64,000 nt of DNA from Myroides odoratimimus (GTDB lineage Bacteria > Bacteroidota > Bacteroidia > Flavobacteriales > Flavobacteriaceae). The translations under genes and the position numbers were made by a program. This document shows positions 57,428-64,000 of this stretch, piece by piece (the stretch's first letter is position 1; each line of letters starts with the position of its first letter). The DNA lies in the NCBI RefSeq assembly GCF_030326305.1, contig NZ_JACAKB010000011.1:1-64000 (forward strand), read 5' to 3'. Under the pieces are notes generated by a model. That model had not been told where the DNA came from. It did no database searches and saw only the letters and a program-made list of their open reading frames with translations.

Positions 57428-58930
57428 ATGTTTGAAAATATAGATCCAACTATTATAACATTTTCCATTTATTTAGTGGTTGTGTTAGGAATAGGTGTAA
57501 TTGCGTATTTGCGCACAAAAGATTTTTCTGACTACATCTTAGGAGGACGTAGTTTTGGTCCAGTAGTAACCGCTTTATCAGCAGGAGCTTCAGATATGTC
57601 TGGATGGTTACTAATGGGATTACCAGGTGCTATTTTTGGCAAAGGTTTATCTCAGAGCTGGATTGCGATCGGTTTAATTATCGGAGCATACTATAACTGG
57701 AAGTTAGTAGCAGGTCGTCTGCGTGTACACACAGAAATTAATAATAATGCATTGACATTACCAGACTTCTTTCACAACAGATTTGGAAAAGATGGTCAGT
57801 TAGTAAAAACAGTATCTGCTGTAACTATCCTAATCTTCTTCACGATATACTGTGCGTCTGGTATGGTAGCTGGAGCTAGATTATTCGAAACACTATTCCA
57901 CATGGAGTATATCAATGCACTATATCTAGGGGCTTTAGCTACGATAGCGTATACGTTCATCGGCGGATTCTTAGCAGTAAGTTGGAGTGATACGATTCAG
58001 GCTACTTTAATGTTATTCGCGTTAATCTTGACTCCTGTGATGATTATCCTATATATGGGAGGATGGGATGCTATCACTACTTATACAAATGAAGCAGCTA
58101 TTGCTACTAATATTTCGTATTCAAGTCTGACACATAATGTAAGCTTTATCGCCATTATTAGTGCTGCTGCATGGGGACTTGGATACTTCGGACAACCACA
58201 TATCTTAGCACGCTTTATGGCTGCTGATAGTGTAAAGACAATGAAGAACGCTAGACGTATAGGAATGTCATGGATGACACTATGTCTAGGAGGAGCTGTA
58301 ACAATCGGTTATTTAGGAATCAGCTACTACTATAAACATCCAGAAATAGCTGGTGTAGTAAACAAAGACAATGAGATGATATTCATCGAGCTAATCAAAC
58401 AACTATTTAACCCTTGGGTAGTAGGTATCTTACTTTCTGCTATTCTAGCTGCTGTGATGAGTACATTAAGTGCACAGCTATTAATGTCATCTAGTACCCT
58501 TACCCAAGACTTCTACAAAGCTTACTTCAGAAGAAGTGCTAGCCAAAAAGAGCTAGTATGGACAGGAAGATTTGCTGTACTACTAATCGCTTTAATCGCA
58601 ATCATAATCGCATACGATCCAGATAGTAAAATTCTTGCTTTAGTAGCACATGCTTGGGCTGGTTTTGGAGCTGCCTTTGGTCCTGCTATTTTATTCACTC
58701 TATTCTGGAGAAAAACTACAGGTATGGGAGCTTTCGCAGGAGTATTAGTAGGAGCGGTAACAGTAATTATATGGCCTATTCTATTCGGAGATACGGTATA
58801 CGAAATCATTCCAGGATTCTTATTTAGTTCGATTGCGATCTACTTAGTATCTAACTATGGAAAACAAGCGTCTACAGAGATGATAGAGAAGTTTGACACT
58901 GCTGATGCTTTATATCACAAAGAGAAATAA
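57428..58930 (+). CDS. putP: sodium/proline symporter
   Basis: 500 residues, SSS family, about 13 membrane helices. PutP signatures are present: DFSDYILGGRSFGPVVTALSAGASDMSGWLLMGLPG in part (SAGASDMSGWLL near 50-61), GLGYFGQPHI (about 255-264) and AAVMSTLSAQLLMSSS (the sodium-site helix). It imports proline with Na+ as nutrient or osmoprotectant. No putA is adjacent. It is followed by a 19-bp-stem terminator and then a MITE-like element. Confidence 0.94.
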   Translation: MFENIDPTIITFSIYLVVVLGIGVIAYLRTKDFSDYILGGRSFGPVVTALSAGASDMSGWLLMGLPGAIFGKGLSQSWIAIGLIIGAYYNWKLVAGRLRVHTEINNNALTLPDFFHNRFGKDGQLVKTVSAVTILIFFTIYCASGMVAGARLFETLFHMEYINALYLGALATIAYTFIGGFLAVSWSDTIQATLMLFALILTPVMIILYMGGWDAITTYTNEAAIATNISYSSLTHNVSFIAIISAAAWGLGYFGQPHILARFMAADSVKTMKNARRIGMSWMTLCLGGAVTIGYLGISYYYKHPEIAGVVNKDNEMIFIELIKQLFNPWVVGILLSAILAAVMSTLSAQLLMSSSTLTQDFYKAYFRRSASQKELVWTGRFAVLLIALIAIIIAYDPDSKILALVAHAWAGFGAAFGPAILFTLFWRKTTGMGAFAGVLVGAVTVIIWPILFGDTVYEIIPGFLFSSIAIYLVSNYGKQASTEMIEKFDTADALYHKEK

Positions 58931-58957
58931 TTAGATAAAGTCTATTTATTATACCCT

Positions 58958-59008
58958 AAACTCTAGGTATATAACAATGATAAAAGTGTTATATACCTAG
59001 AGTTTTTT
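58958..59008 (+). terminator. terminator of putP
   Basis: A perfect 19-bp stem (58958-58976 with 58987-59005) with a 10-nt loop and six T's. It ends 2 bp before the flanking repeat of the MITE-like element. Confidence 0.93.
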
Positions 59009-59009
59009 G

Positions 59010-59168
59010 TTTATCCCAGAATCAGCAATAGGTAGATAAACAAAAAGTAATTATACAAGATAGGTCTGAATTAGCGATTTCAGCATACTATAGTATGGTT
59101 GAGCTAATGAAAGAGCTATGAAGTAAAATTGCTTTGTAGTATTTGGCTAATGTTGATTCTGGGTTTAT
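59010..59168. mobile_element. MITE-like element, 149 bp plus flanking 5-bp repeats
   Basis: Terminal inverted repeats lie at 59015-59031 and 59147-59163 (CCCAGAATCAGCAATAG against CCCAGAATCAACATTAG, 15 of 17). TTTAT flanks them at 59010-59014 and 59164-59168, as a target-site duplication would. The inside has no coding region but has nested hairpins: ATTAGC/GCTAAT (59070-59075 with 59103-59108) around the palindrome CATACTATAGTATG (59084-59097). No transposase is in the window. The parent insertion-sequence family is not identified. Confidence 0.6.
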
Positions 59169-59189
59169 ATGAACAACCTAAGATTAACA

Positions 59190-59220
59190 TTGTACAAGAA
59201 AATGTAAACCAATAACTTTG
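59190..59220 (+). promoter_or_regulatory. promoter of the 59243 MFS gene
   Basis: TTG (59190-59192), 20 bp, then TAACTTTG (59213-59220). It lies outside the MITE-like element, so the element is not part of this transcript. Confidence 0.6.
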
Positions 59221-59242
59221 CACCTCATAAAAACGATGATAC

Positions 59243-60424
59243 GTGTCTAGATTTAATTCACATCCTATATACAATACTCAGTTTATACTAGTATGTTTAA
59301 GCTCTTTACTATTCTCAGCTAGTTTTAATATGCTTATACCTGAGCTACCTGATTATCTATCAGGACTAGGAGGTGCTGAATACAAAGGACTCATTATTGG
59401 ACTATTTACAATCACTGCTGGTATCTCTAGACCCTTTAGTGGTAAACTGACAGATAAGATAGGACGTGTGCCTATTATGGCTATTGGGTCGATAGTATGT
59501 TTTGTGTGTAGTTTATTATACCCTATACTTACCACAGTATCAGGCTTTCTATTCTTGCGATTATTACACGGATTCTCTACAGGGTTCAAGCCAACAGCTA
59601 CAGCAGCTTATGTAGCTGATATCGTACCTAGAGAGCGATGGGGTGAAGCATTAGGCCTTCATGGGATAAGCTTTAGTACAGGTATGGCCATAGGTCCAGC
59701 CATCGGTAGTACTATAAAGATGTACACCTCCATAGACTTCCTATTTTATACTTCATCTGCTTTTGCTCTACTTTCTATTGTTATCTTAATGAATATGAAA
59801 GAGACCTTACAAGTAAAAGAAAAGTTCTCTTTTAAATTACTAAAAATATCAGGCAAGGACATCTTTGACTTAGGGGTATTCCCTGCAGCCTTCGTGACTT
59901 TTATGTCTTACATCGCTTATGGAGTTATTCTTACGCTAATCCCTGACTGGACAGGACACTTAGGCTTAGAAAATAAAGGGATCTTCTTTATGATCTTTAC
60001 TATTTCTTCCTTACTAGTAAGATTTGTCGCAGGTAAAGTATCTGACAAATATGGACGTGTCTTAATCATCAATATAGGATTAGTACTTCTGATTATCTCA
60101 TTAGCTATAATAGCATTCTACGAATCTACTAATGGGTTATATCTAGGGGCATTCATATATGGTATTTCCTTAGGTATCTTATCTCCTGCATTAAATGCCT
60201 GGACGATAGACTTCAGCCAACCAGATCAGCGAGGGCGTGCTGTATCTACTATGTATATCGCTCTAGAAGCAGGTGTAGGTGGAGGTGCTTTCTTAGCAGG
60301 GTGGTATTATAAAGACAATATCACTAATATCCCTACCATTATGTATGCTAGTGCAGTAGTTATTATCTTGAGTTTAGTCTATATGATGTTTAGAAAACAA
60401 CTTTCCTTTACAAGAAAAGCATAG
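59243..60424 (+). CDS. MFS transporter, substrate unknown
   Basis: 393 residues with 12 membrane helices. GTG start; an in-frame stop lies 2 codons upstream, so no longer form exists. MFS motif A is present as GKLTDKIGRVPIM (about 66-78) and again in the second half as GKVSDKYGRVLI. It resembles the arabinose-efflux/YfcJ-type branch. It stands alone, convergent with the uracil-DNA glycosylase-family gene (7-bp gap). Confidence 0.88.
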   Translation: MSRFNSHPIYNTQFILVCLSSLLFSASFNMLIPELPDYLSGLGGAEYKGLIIGLFTITAGISRPFSGKLTDKIGRVPIMAIGSIVCFVCSLLYPILTTVSGFLFLRLLHGFSTGFKPTATAAYVADIVPRERWGEALGLHGISFSTGMAIGPAIGSTIKMYTSIDFLFYTSSAFALLSIVILMNMKETLQVKEKFSFKLLKISGKDIFDLGVFPAAFVTFMSYIAYGVILTLIPDWTGHLGLENKGIFFMIFTISSLLVRFVAGKVSDKYGRVLIINIGLVLLIISLAIIAFYESTNGLYLGAFIYGISLGILSPALNAWTIDFSQPDQRGRAVSTMYIALEAGVGGGAFLAGWYYKDNITNIPTIMYASAVVIILSLVYMMFRKQLSFTRKA

Positions 60425-60431
60425 GGTAGTA

Positions 60432-61010
60432 TTATTTTCTCAAGATTGATTTGACTTGGTGTTGTAGTACTGGTACAACCTCTTGTTCAAACCATTTGTT
60501 CTTCGCTTTCCAAATATTATTTCTCGGAGAAGGATGAGGTAATGGAAAATAAGTAGGTAAATACTCATGGAAGTTATTTACATTCTCTGTCAGTGAATCA
60601 TTAGTCTTTAAATAATAATCTTGTGCATATTTCCCTATTAGTAAGATAAGTTTGGCAGCAGTTAATTGTTCTAACAACTGAGCATGCCATGTAGGTGCAC
60701 ATATTTTCTTAGGAGGTAAGTCTCCACTCTTCCCTTTACCTGGATAACAAAACCCCATAGGGATAATAGAGAAGTTAGCCGTATCATAGAACTCCTCTTC
60801 TGTCACTCCTAGCCATTGGCGCAGTTGTTCTCCACTTTTATCTTTAAAGGGAATACCTGATAAATGTACTTTTAGTCCAGGTGCTTGACCTATAATAATG
60901 ATTTTAGACTGCACGCTAGATAATACCACAGGATTAGCTCCTAGAGGTAGCTCTTCTTCACATATCTTACAAGCCCTAATATCACTTAATAATTCATCAA
61001 AACGATCCAT
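60432..61010 (-). CDS. uracil-DNA glycosylase-family protein
   Basis: 192 residues of the UDG superfamily. The water-activating loop is IIIGQAPGLKVHLSGIPFKDKSG in part (GQAPG, 41-45), and the minor-groove motif is HPSPRN (about 158-163). An N-terminal CKIC provides two cysteines, but the four-cysteine iron-sulfur set of family 4 is incomplete. It may act on uracil or another damaged base, or be a non-catalytic relative. It starts 12 bp after the AraC-family gene stop. Confidence 0.82.
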   Translation of the reverse strand: MDRFDELLSDIRACKICEEELPLGANPVVLSSVQSKIIIIGQAPGLKVHLSGIPFKDKSGEQLRQWLGVTEEEFYDTANFSIIPMGFCYPGKGKSGDLPPKKICAPTWHAQLLEQLTAAKLILLIGKYAQDYYLKTNDSLTENVNNFHEYLPTYFPLPHPSPRNNIWKAKNKWFEQEVVPVLQHQVKSILRK

Positions 61011-61022
61011 ATCTCATTCTAT

Positions 61023-61799
61023 TTATTGTTTTATTAAATAGCGATGTGGGGTAATACCAGCGTGTTTTTTAAAGAATTCTATAAACGCACTATCAGACGA
61101 AAACTCCAATACATCAGCTACTACTGAGATAGACATATCCTCAGCCAACAACTCTAAAGAGCGATAATACTTCCATTGCAATCGCCAATCTTGATAGACC
61201 ATCCCTGTTTCTTTCTTAAAGATACGAGAGATTGTCTTCTCGCTTGCCCCTACCTCTTGGGTTAGCTCCTTGAGAAATGGAGGGACTCTTTTATCTATGA
61301 TAAACTGTCGGATAATATCTTTTAATCTGCCATCTTTAGGTATCTTCAGATGATAATCTTCTATATGTGCTGCGTTTAATTCATTGCTAAACACTTTTGC
61401 TATAGCGAGCTGCTCATCAGTATAAGCCTTCCATTCCCAAAAACATATTCTCTCTATTAACTGTTCTAATAGAGGATTGACTTCTAATACCTTAATTGTA
61501 TCTGCTATCCACAATTTCTCTTTTGCCATAAAGTAAATAGAGCGATAAGCAACTACATTTCTAAAGAATACACGATGCGATAGCCCTGCAGGTATAATCA
61601 GCATACGTGTAGGTGGTAAAATCACTTGCATATCATTAGTCAATAGTGTCATACATCCACTAGGAGCATAGAGAAGTTGCTGGTGTTCATCATGCTGATG
61701 AAAACCAGAATCATGCTGAACTAAATCAGAAGCTAGACCTATAACAGGTAAATCTATTAGTTCTGGATGAAATTCTTGTTCTGAATGCAGATATGCCAT
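61023..61799 (-). CDS. AraC-family transcriptional regulator
   Basis: 258 residues: an N-terminal cupin-type sensor domain (about 20-120; HQHDEHQQLLYAPSG, IIPAGLSHRV) and a C-terminal double helix-turn-helix (about 160-258). The second motif reads MSISVVADVLEFSSDSAFIEFFKKHAGITPHRY in part (FSSDSAFIEFFKKHAGITP). It is divergent from the Bcr/CflA-type MFS gene with 84 bp between them, so that exporter is its likely target. Upstream of the UDG-family gene in the same direction. Confidence 0.92.
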   Translation of the reverse strand: MAYLHSEQEFHPELIDLPVIGLASDLVQHDSGFHQHDEHQQLLYAPSGCMTLLTNDMQVILPPTRMLIIPAGLSHRVFFRNVVAYRSIYFMAKEKLWIADTIKVLEVNPLLEQLIERICFWEWKAYTDEQLAIAKVFSNELNAAHIEDYHLKIPKDGRLKDIIRQFIIDKRVPPFLKELTQEVGASEKTISRIFKKETGMVYQDWRLQWKYYRSLELLAEDMSISVVADVLEFSSDSAFIEFFKKHAGITPHRYLIKQ

Positions 61800-61883
61800 T
61801 TGTCCGTAAACTGTTACTTAATGAGTTTATAGTATTATAAAGATACAACAAATTCTAGAGACCTTTGTCCAAAATTAAAAACA

Positions 61884-63029
61884 ATGAAAACAAAAAACAG
61901 TTTAGCTCTAATGGTTGTACTGATGATGTTCCCACAATTCGTTGAGACCATCTATAGTCCTGCCTTAACGCATTTAGCTAAAGCATTTGATGTAACAAAA
62001 GAGACTACATTACTAACGATAAGTATATACTTTATAGCCTTTGCACTTGGGGTTATCTTTTGGGGAATACTAAGTGACTACATTGGTAGAAGAAAGGCGA
62101 TGTTAAGCGGATTGGTAACCTATACACTCGCTTCAGTACTAGCCTTATTGGCTACTAATTTTGAAACAATACTTATCGCTAGATTTATTGCTGCATTTGG
62201 TATAGCTGTAGGATCTGTAATTACACAAACTATGATGAGAGATAGTTATACCGGAGTAGAACTAGCTAAAGTATTTTCAATAATGGGTATAGCCTTATCA
62301 GTAAGTCCTGTTATAGGATTGCTAATGGGCGGAATTCTATCTAATCAATTTGGATATTGGGGAATATTCACTGTATTAGCGACATTATCAATACTATTAT
62401 TTAGCACATCCTTTTTCTCCTTAAAAGAAACTAAACAACATAGTGACAAAATCACCTTTGATAAAATAATAACCTTAGCTAAGACGATGTACACTGACTC
62501 TCTATTGTGGAAATATGCTTTATTAGTCATGGCGTACAATGTGCTTCTATTTAGTTATTACTCATTTGCTCCATTTATATTTGAACAAGAAGGTTTAAGC
62601 CCAACAGTATATGGATATAGTGGTATTGTACTAGCTGCAGGTTCTTTTATAGGAAGCTCTCTAAACAAGAAATTACTAGAGAGAGGTTATTTACCAATTA
62701 CATTAATGAAGATTGCAGCAGCTATAGCTATTGTAAATGCTTTAGTGTTAATTCTAATAGGAAATACGCTTTATTTTCTAATCCCAATGGTATTTATTGT
62801 AACTGCATTCGGGATAGCGATTCCAAATATCCTTAGTCAAGCCCTACTACAGTACAAATCGTCAATAGGTACAGCTAGTGCATTATTCGGATTATTATAC
62901 TATATCTTGATTGGAACAGGCTTATACATTAGTAGTACTATGCCAAATATCGCAGTCGTAATGATTACTTTCGCAACTATAGCGACTTTAGTTTCACTAC
63001 TAATTAAAAACAAAAAGACGACTTTATAG
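61884..63029 (+). CDS. Bcr/CflA-family MFS drug exporter
   Basis: 381 residues with 12 membrane helices. The Bcr/CflA group features are the first-helix MFPQFVETIYSPALTHLAKAF (about 17-37, core QFVETIYSPAL) and motif A GILSDYIGRRKAML (about 61-74). The substrate cannot be read; relatives export sulfonamides, bicyclomycin, chloramphenicol or dipeptides. It is divergent from the AraC-type regulator. Its stop codon lies inside the downstream terminator. Confidence 0.9.
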   Translation: MKTKNSLALMVVLMMFPQFVETIYSPALTHLAKAFDVTKETTLLTISIYFIAFALGVIFWGILSDYIGRRKAMLSGLVTYTLASVLALLATNFETILIARFIAAFGIAVGSVITQTMMRDSYTGVELAKVFSIMGIALSVSPVIGLLMGGILSNQFGYWGIFTVLATLSILLFSTSFFSLKETKQHSDKITFDKIITLAKTMYTDSLLWKYALLVMAYNVLLFSYYSFAPFIFEQEGLSPTVYGYSGIVLAAGSFIGSSLNKKLLERGYLPITLMKIAAAIAIVNALVLILIGNTLYFLIPMVFIVTAFGIAIPNILSQALLQYKSSIGTASALFGLLYYILIGTGLYISSTMPNIAVVMITFATIATLVSLLIKNKKTTL

Positions 63030-63050
63030 CCTTGCTGTAAAGTCGTCTTT
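63014..63050. terminator. terminator overlapping the MFS stop codon
   Basis: A 13-bp perfect stem AAAGACGACTTTA/TAAAGTCGTCTTT with an 11-nt loop. The stop codon at 63027-63029 falls in the loop. It can also act on the convergent GNAT gene. Confidence 0.85.
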
Positions 63051-63057
63051 CTCTTTC

Positions 63058-63477
63058 TTAGTTCTTCTTGACATACCCCATTCCTCTAGAGACAGGCCAT
63101 ACTTCTTTAAAACCATAATGCTCGTATAGCTTATAAGCTTCTCCATCTGCTATTAGGTTCACATAACATGACTCTGGCAAATTATCGTTAATAAATTCTG
63201 TCAATGTAGTCATTACTAACTTACCTAATCCTTGTCCTTGGTACTCTGGTAATACACAAATATCAACAATCTGACAATGACATCCACCATCACCTACTAA
63301 CCTTCCCATCCCTACGAACTTATCATTATTCTCTGTATCTAGTATCGACACACAGCATAGAGAGTTGGCAAGACCAATAACTGCTGCCATAATTCTCTTT
63401 TCAGACAAACCACAGGTTACACGCATATTTATATAGTCCTCTGGTTCTATTATATCATAACAAATCTTATATCTCAT
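63058..63477 (-). CDS. GNAT-family N-acetyltransferase
   Basis: 139 residues. Acetyl-CoA binding motif A is present as VDICVLPEYQGQGLGKLVM (about 68-86; QGQGLG core), and the closing motif B is LYEHYGFKEVWP (about 116-127). Upstream, ILDTENNDKFVGMGRLVGDGG forms the beta2-beta3 strands. The substrate is unknown. A TATATTTG box lies 25 bp upstream. Confidence 0.9.
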   Translation of the reverse strand: MRYKICYDIIEPEDYINMRVTCGLSEKRIMAAVIGLANSLCCVSILDTENNDKFVGMGRLVGDGGCHCQIVDICVLPEYQGQGLGKLVMTTLTEFINDNLPESCYVNLIADGEAYKLYEHYGFKEVWPVSRGMGYVKKN

Positions 63478-63501
63478 ATCTTCTTTAATCTTTTAGATAA
63501 A

Positions 63502-63509
63502 CAAATATA
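63502..63509 (-). promoter_or_regulatory. -7 box of the GNAT gene
   Basis: The minus strand reads TATATTTG (TAnnTTTG), 24 bp before the ATG. Confidence 0.45.
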
Positions 63510-63602
63510 TAATTGCTATTATTCTCTTCCTAATCGTTTGATTAGAATGTGATAAATTGTAGCAATACGATGACTAAATGAATTACTCAAAAGATAACCT
63601 AC

Positions 63603-63632
63603 AAAAAAAGGACAGTACGAATACTGTCCTTT
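63603..63632 (-). terminator. terminator of the CNNM/CorC gene
   Basis: On the minus strand AAAGGACAGTA pairs with TACTGTCCTTT over a 4-nt loop and runs into seven T's, just past the stop codon. Confidence 0.92.
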
Positions 63633-63636
63633 ATAA

Positions 63637-64000
63637 TTATTTATCTTCTGATTGTTCTTCTTTCTGTTCTTTAGTTAAAAGACTTAACTCAACTTGTTCT
63701 ACTGAGTTACGATACATCTTAAGTATCTTTCCTTCGTAGTCATCAAGTCTTATAATATCTCCTACTTTAAACTCGTCATCAGGACACTCTTCGCTGATTA
63801 ATCCTGCTAGTGTATCATAGTGTTCACTTTCTTCAAACTTAACAGGTACTAGTCTATTAATATCTGATAGGTTATAGTGTGCACTAACTACGTATCTACC
63901 TTCTCCCATACTCTGTACTACAGGCTCTTCATTGTCATATTCATCTTGAATCTCTCCTACCAATTCCTCTAAAATATCTTCCATAGTCACAATACCTGTA
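63637..64000 (-). CDS. CNNM/CorC (hemolysin)-family protein, C-terminal part only
   Basis: The reading frame is open to the window edge. Its first visible residues are TGIVTMEDILEELVGEIQD, the diagnostic end of the second CBS domain in CNNM/CorC/TlyC proteins. A CorC_HlyC (transporter-associated) domain follows (YVVSAHYNLSDINRLVPV; DTLAGLISEECPDDEFKVGD in part), then an acidic tail ending EDK. These are membrane proteins linked to Mg2+/Co2+ export; in Bacteroidota the family also includes GldE, but this tail looks more like the general group. The N-terminal membrane domain lies outside the window. Confidence 0.9.
   Translation of the reverse strand, partial: TGIVTMEDILEELVGEIQDEYDNEEPVVQSMGEGRYVVSAHYNLSDINRLVPVKFEESEHYDTLAGLISEECPDDEFKVGDIIRLDDYEGKILKMYRNSVEQVELSLLTKEQKEEQSEDK

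Noticed and set aside
63637-64000. Partial CNNM gene as gldE
   Set aside because: The visible C-terminal domain looks like the general CorC/TlyC group, and no gliding gene (gldD, gldF) adjoins within the window.

Overview
The window is AT-rich chromosomal DNA from a member of the Bacteroidota, most likely Flavobacteriaceae (Myroides-like; the genus is an inference). The support is: many copies of the Bacteroidota promoter (TTTG or TTG, 19-20 bp, TAnnTTTG), few purine-rich ribosome binding sites, a Bacteroidota omega subunit, a PorD-type (DUF4835) protein of the type IX secretion system, a BamD operon, a DUF4249/TonB-receptor pair, monomeric isocitrate dehydrogenase and YwqE-type PHP phosphatase. 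Most of it is housekeeping DNA with compact operons closed by strong hairpin terminators. No prophage, complete insertion sequence, CRISPR array or rRNA is visible.

Layout. 1-2.5 kb: tRNA-Thr (cut by the window edge), a small helical protein, manA, a PTPS/QueD enzyme and idi. 2.7-4 kb: two small unknown genes with a repeat island between them. 4-12.4 kb: recQ, then the envelope run kdsD-tatC-lptB and a Wza/Wzc export pair. 12.6-20 kb: icd, then a LytS/LytTR two-component system divergent from a TonB receptor and a DUF4249 lipoprotein. 20-25 kb: bamD-rpoZ-coaBC-porD-recN. 25-30.3 kb: a lipoprotein, DUF6495, ligA, DUF6913, dapA and ferritin. 30.4-35 kb: rpsF-rpsR-rplI, a DMP19-like protein and priA. 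35-41 kb: a DUF2147 protein and the operon nadC-(zinc-ribbon protein)-(SPFH protein)-(small membrane protein)-yihY, then a DJ-1/PfpI protein. 41-48 kb: a lipoprotein, azurin, YceI, a YpdA-type reductase, a Fur-family regulator, tandem aromatic amino acid permeases and an NAD(P)-binding protein. 48-55 kb: tcdA, a TatD-like hydrolase, valS, a DUF1573 protein, the YwqE phosphatase and a DUF4105/Lnb-like protein. 55.5-64 kb: pssA, an NTF2-like protein, putP, two MFS transporters, a uracil-DNA glycosylase-family protein, an AraC regulator, a GNAT protein and the 3' part of a CNNM/CorC gene.

The less ordinary content is between genes. (1) Four intergenic islands (about 3371-3448, 35068-35164, 48174-48221, 55180-55223) carry short units repeated at exactly 11-bp spacing. 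Each island has its own unit sequence, and two have the units in opposed orientations. (2) One island lies inside a possible ~250-nt minus-strand RNA, bounded by a TAnnTTTG box and a terminator that serves no visible gene. (3) A sigma-54-like -24/-12 site followed ~70 bp later by an otherwise unexplained terminator suggests a small RNA at about 56502-56567. (4) A 149-bp element with 17-bp terminal inverted repeats and flanking TTTAT copies at 59010-59168 looks like a MITE. (5) A terminator-like structure ends just before the nadC start codon. All of these rest on reading the sequence by eye; none has been tested by database search or folding.
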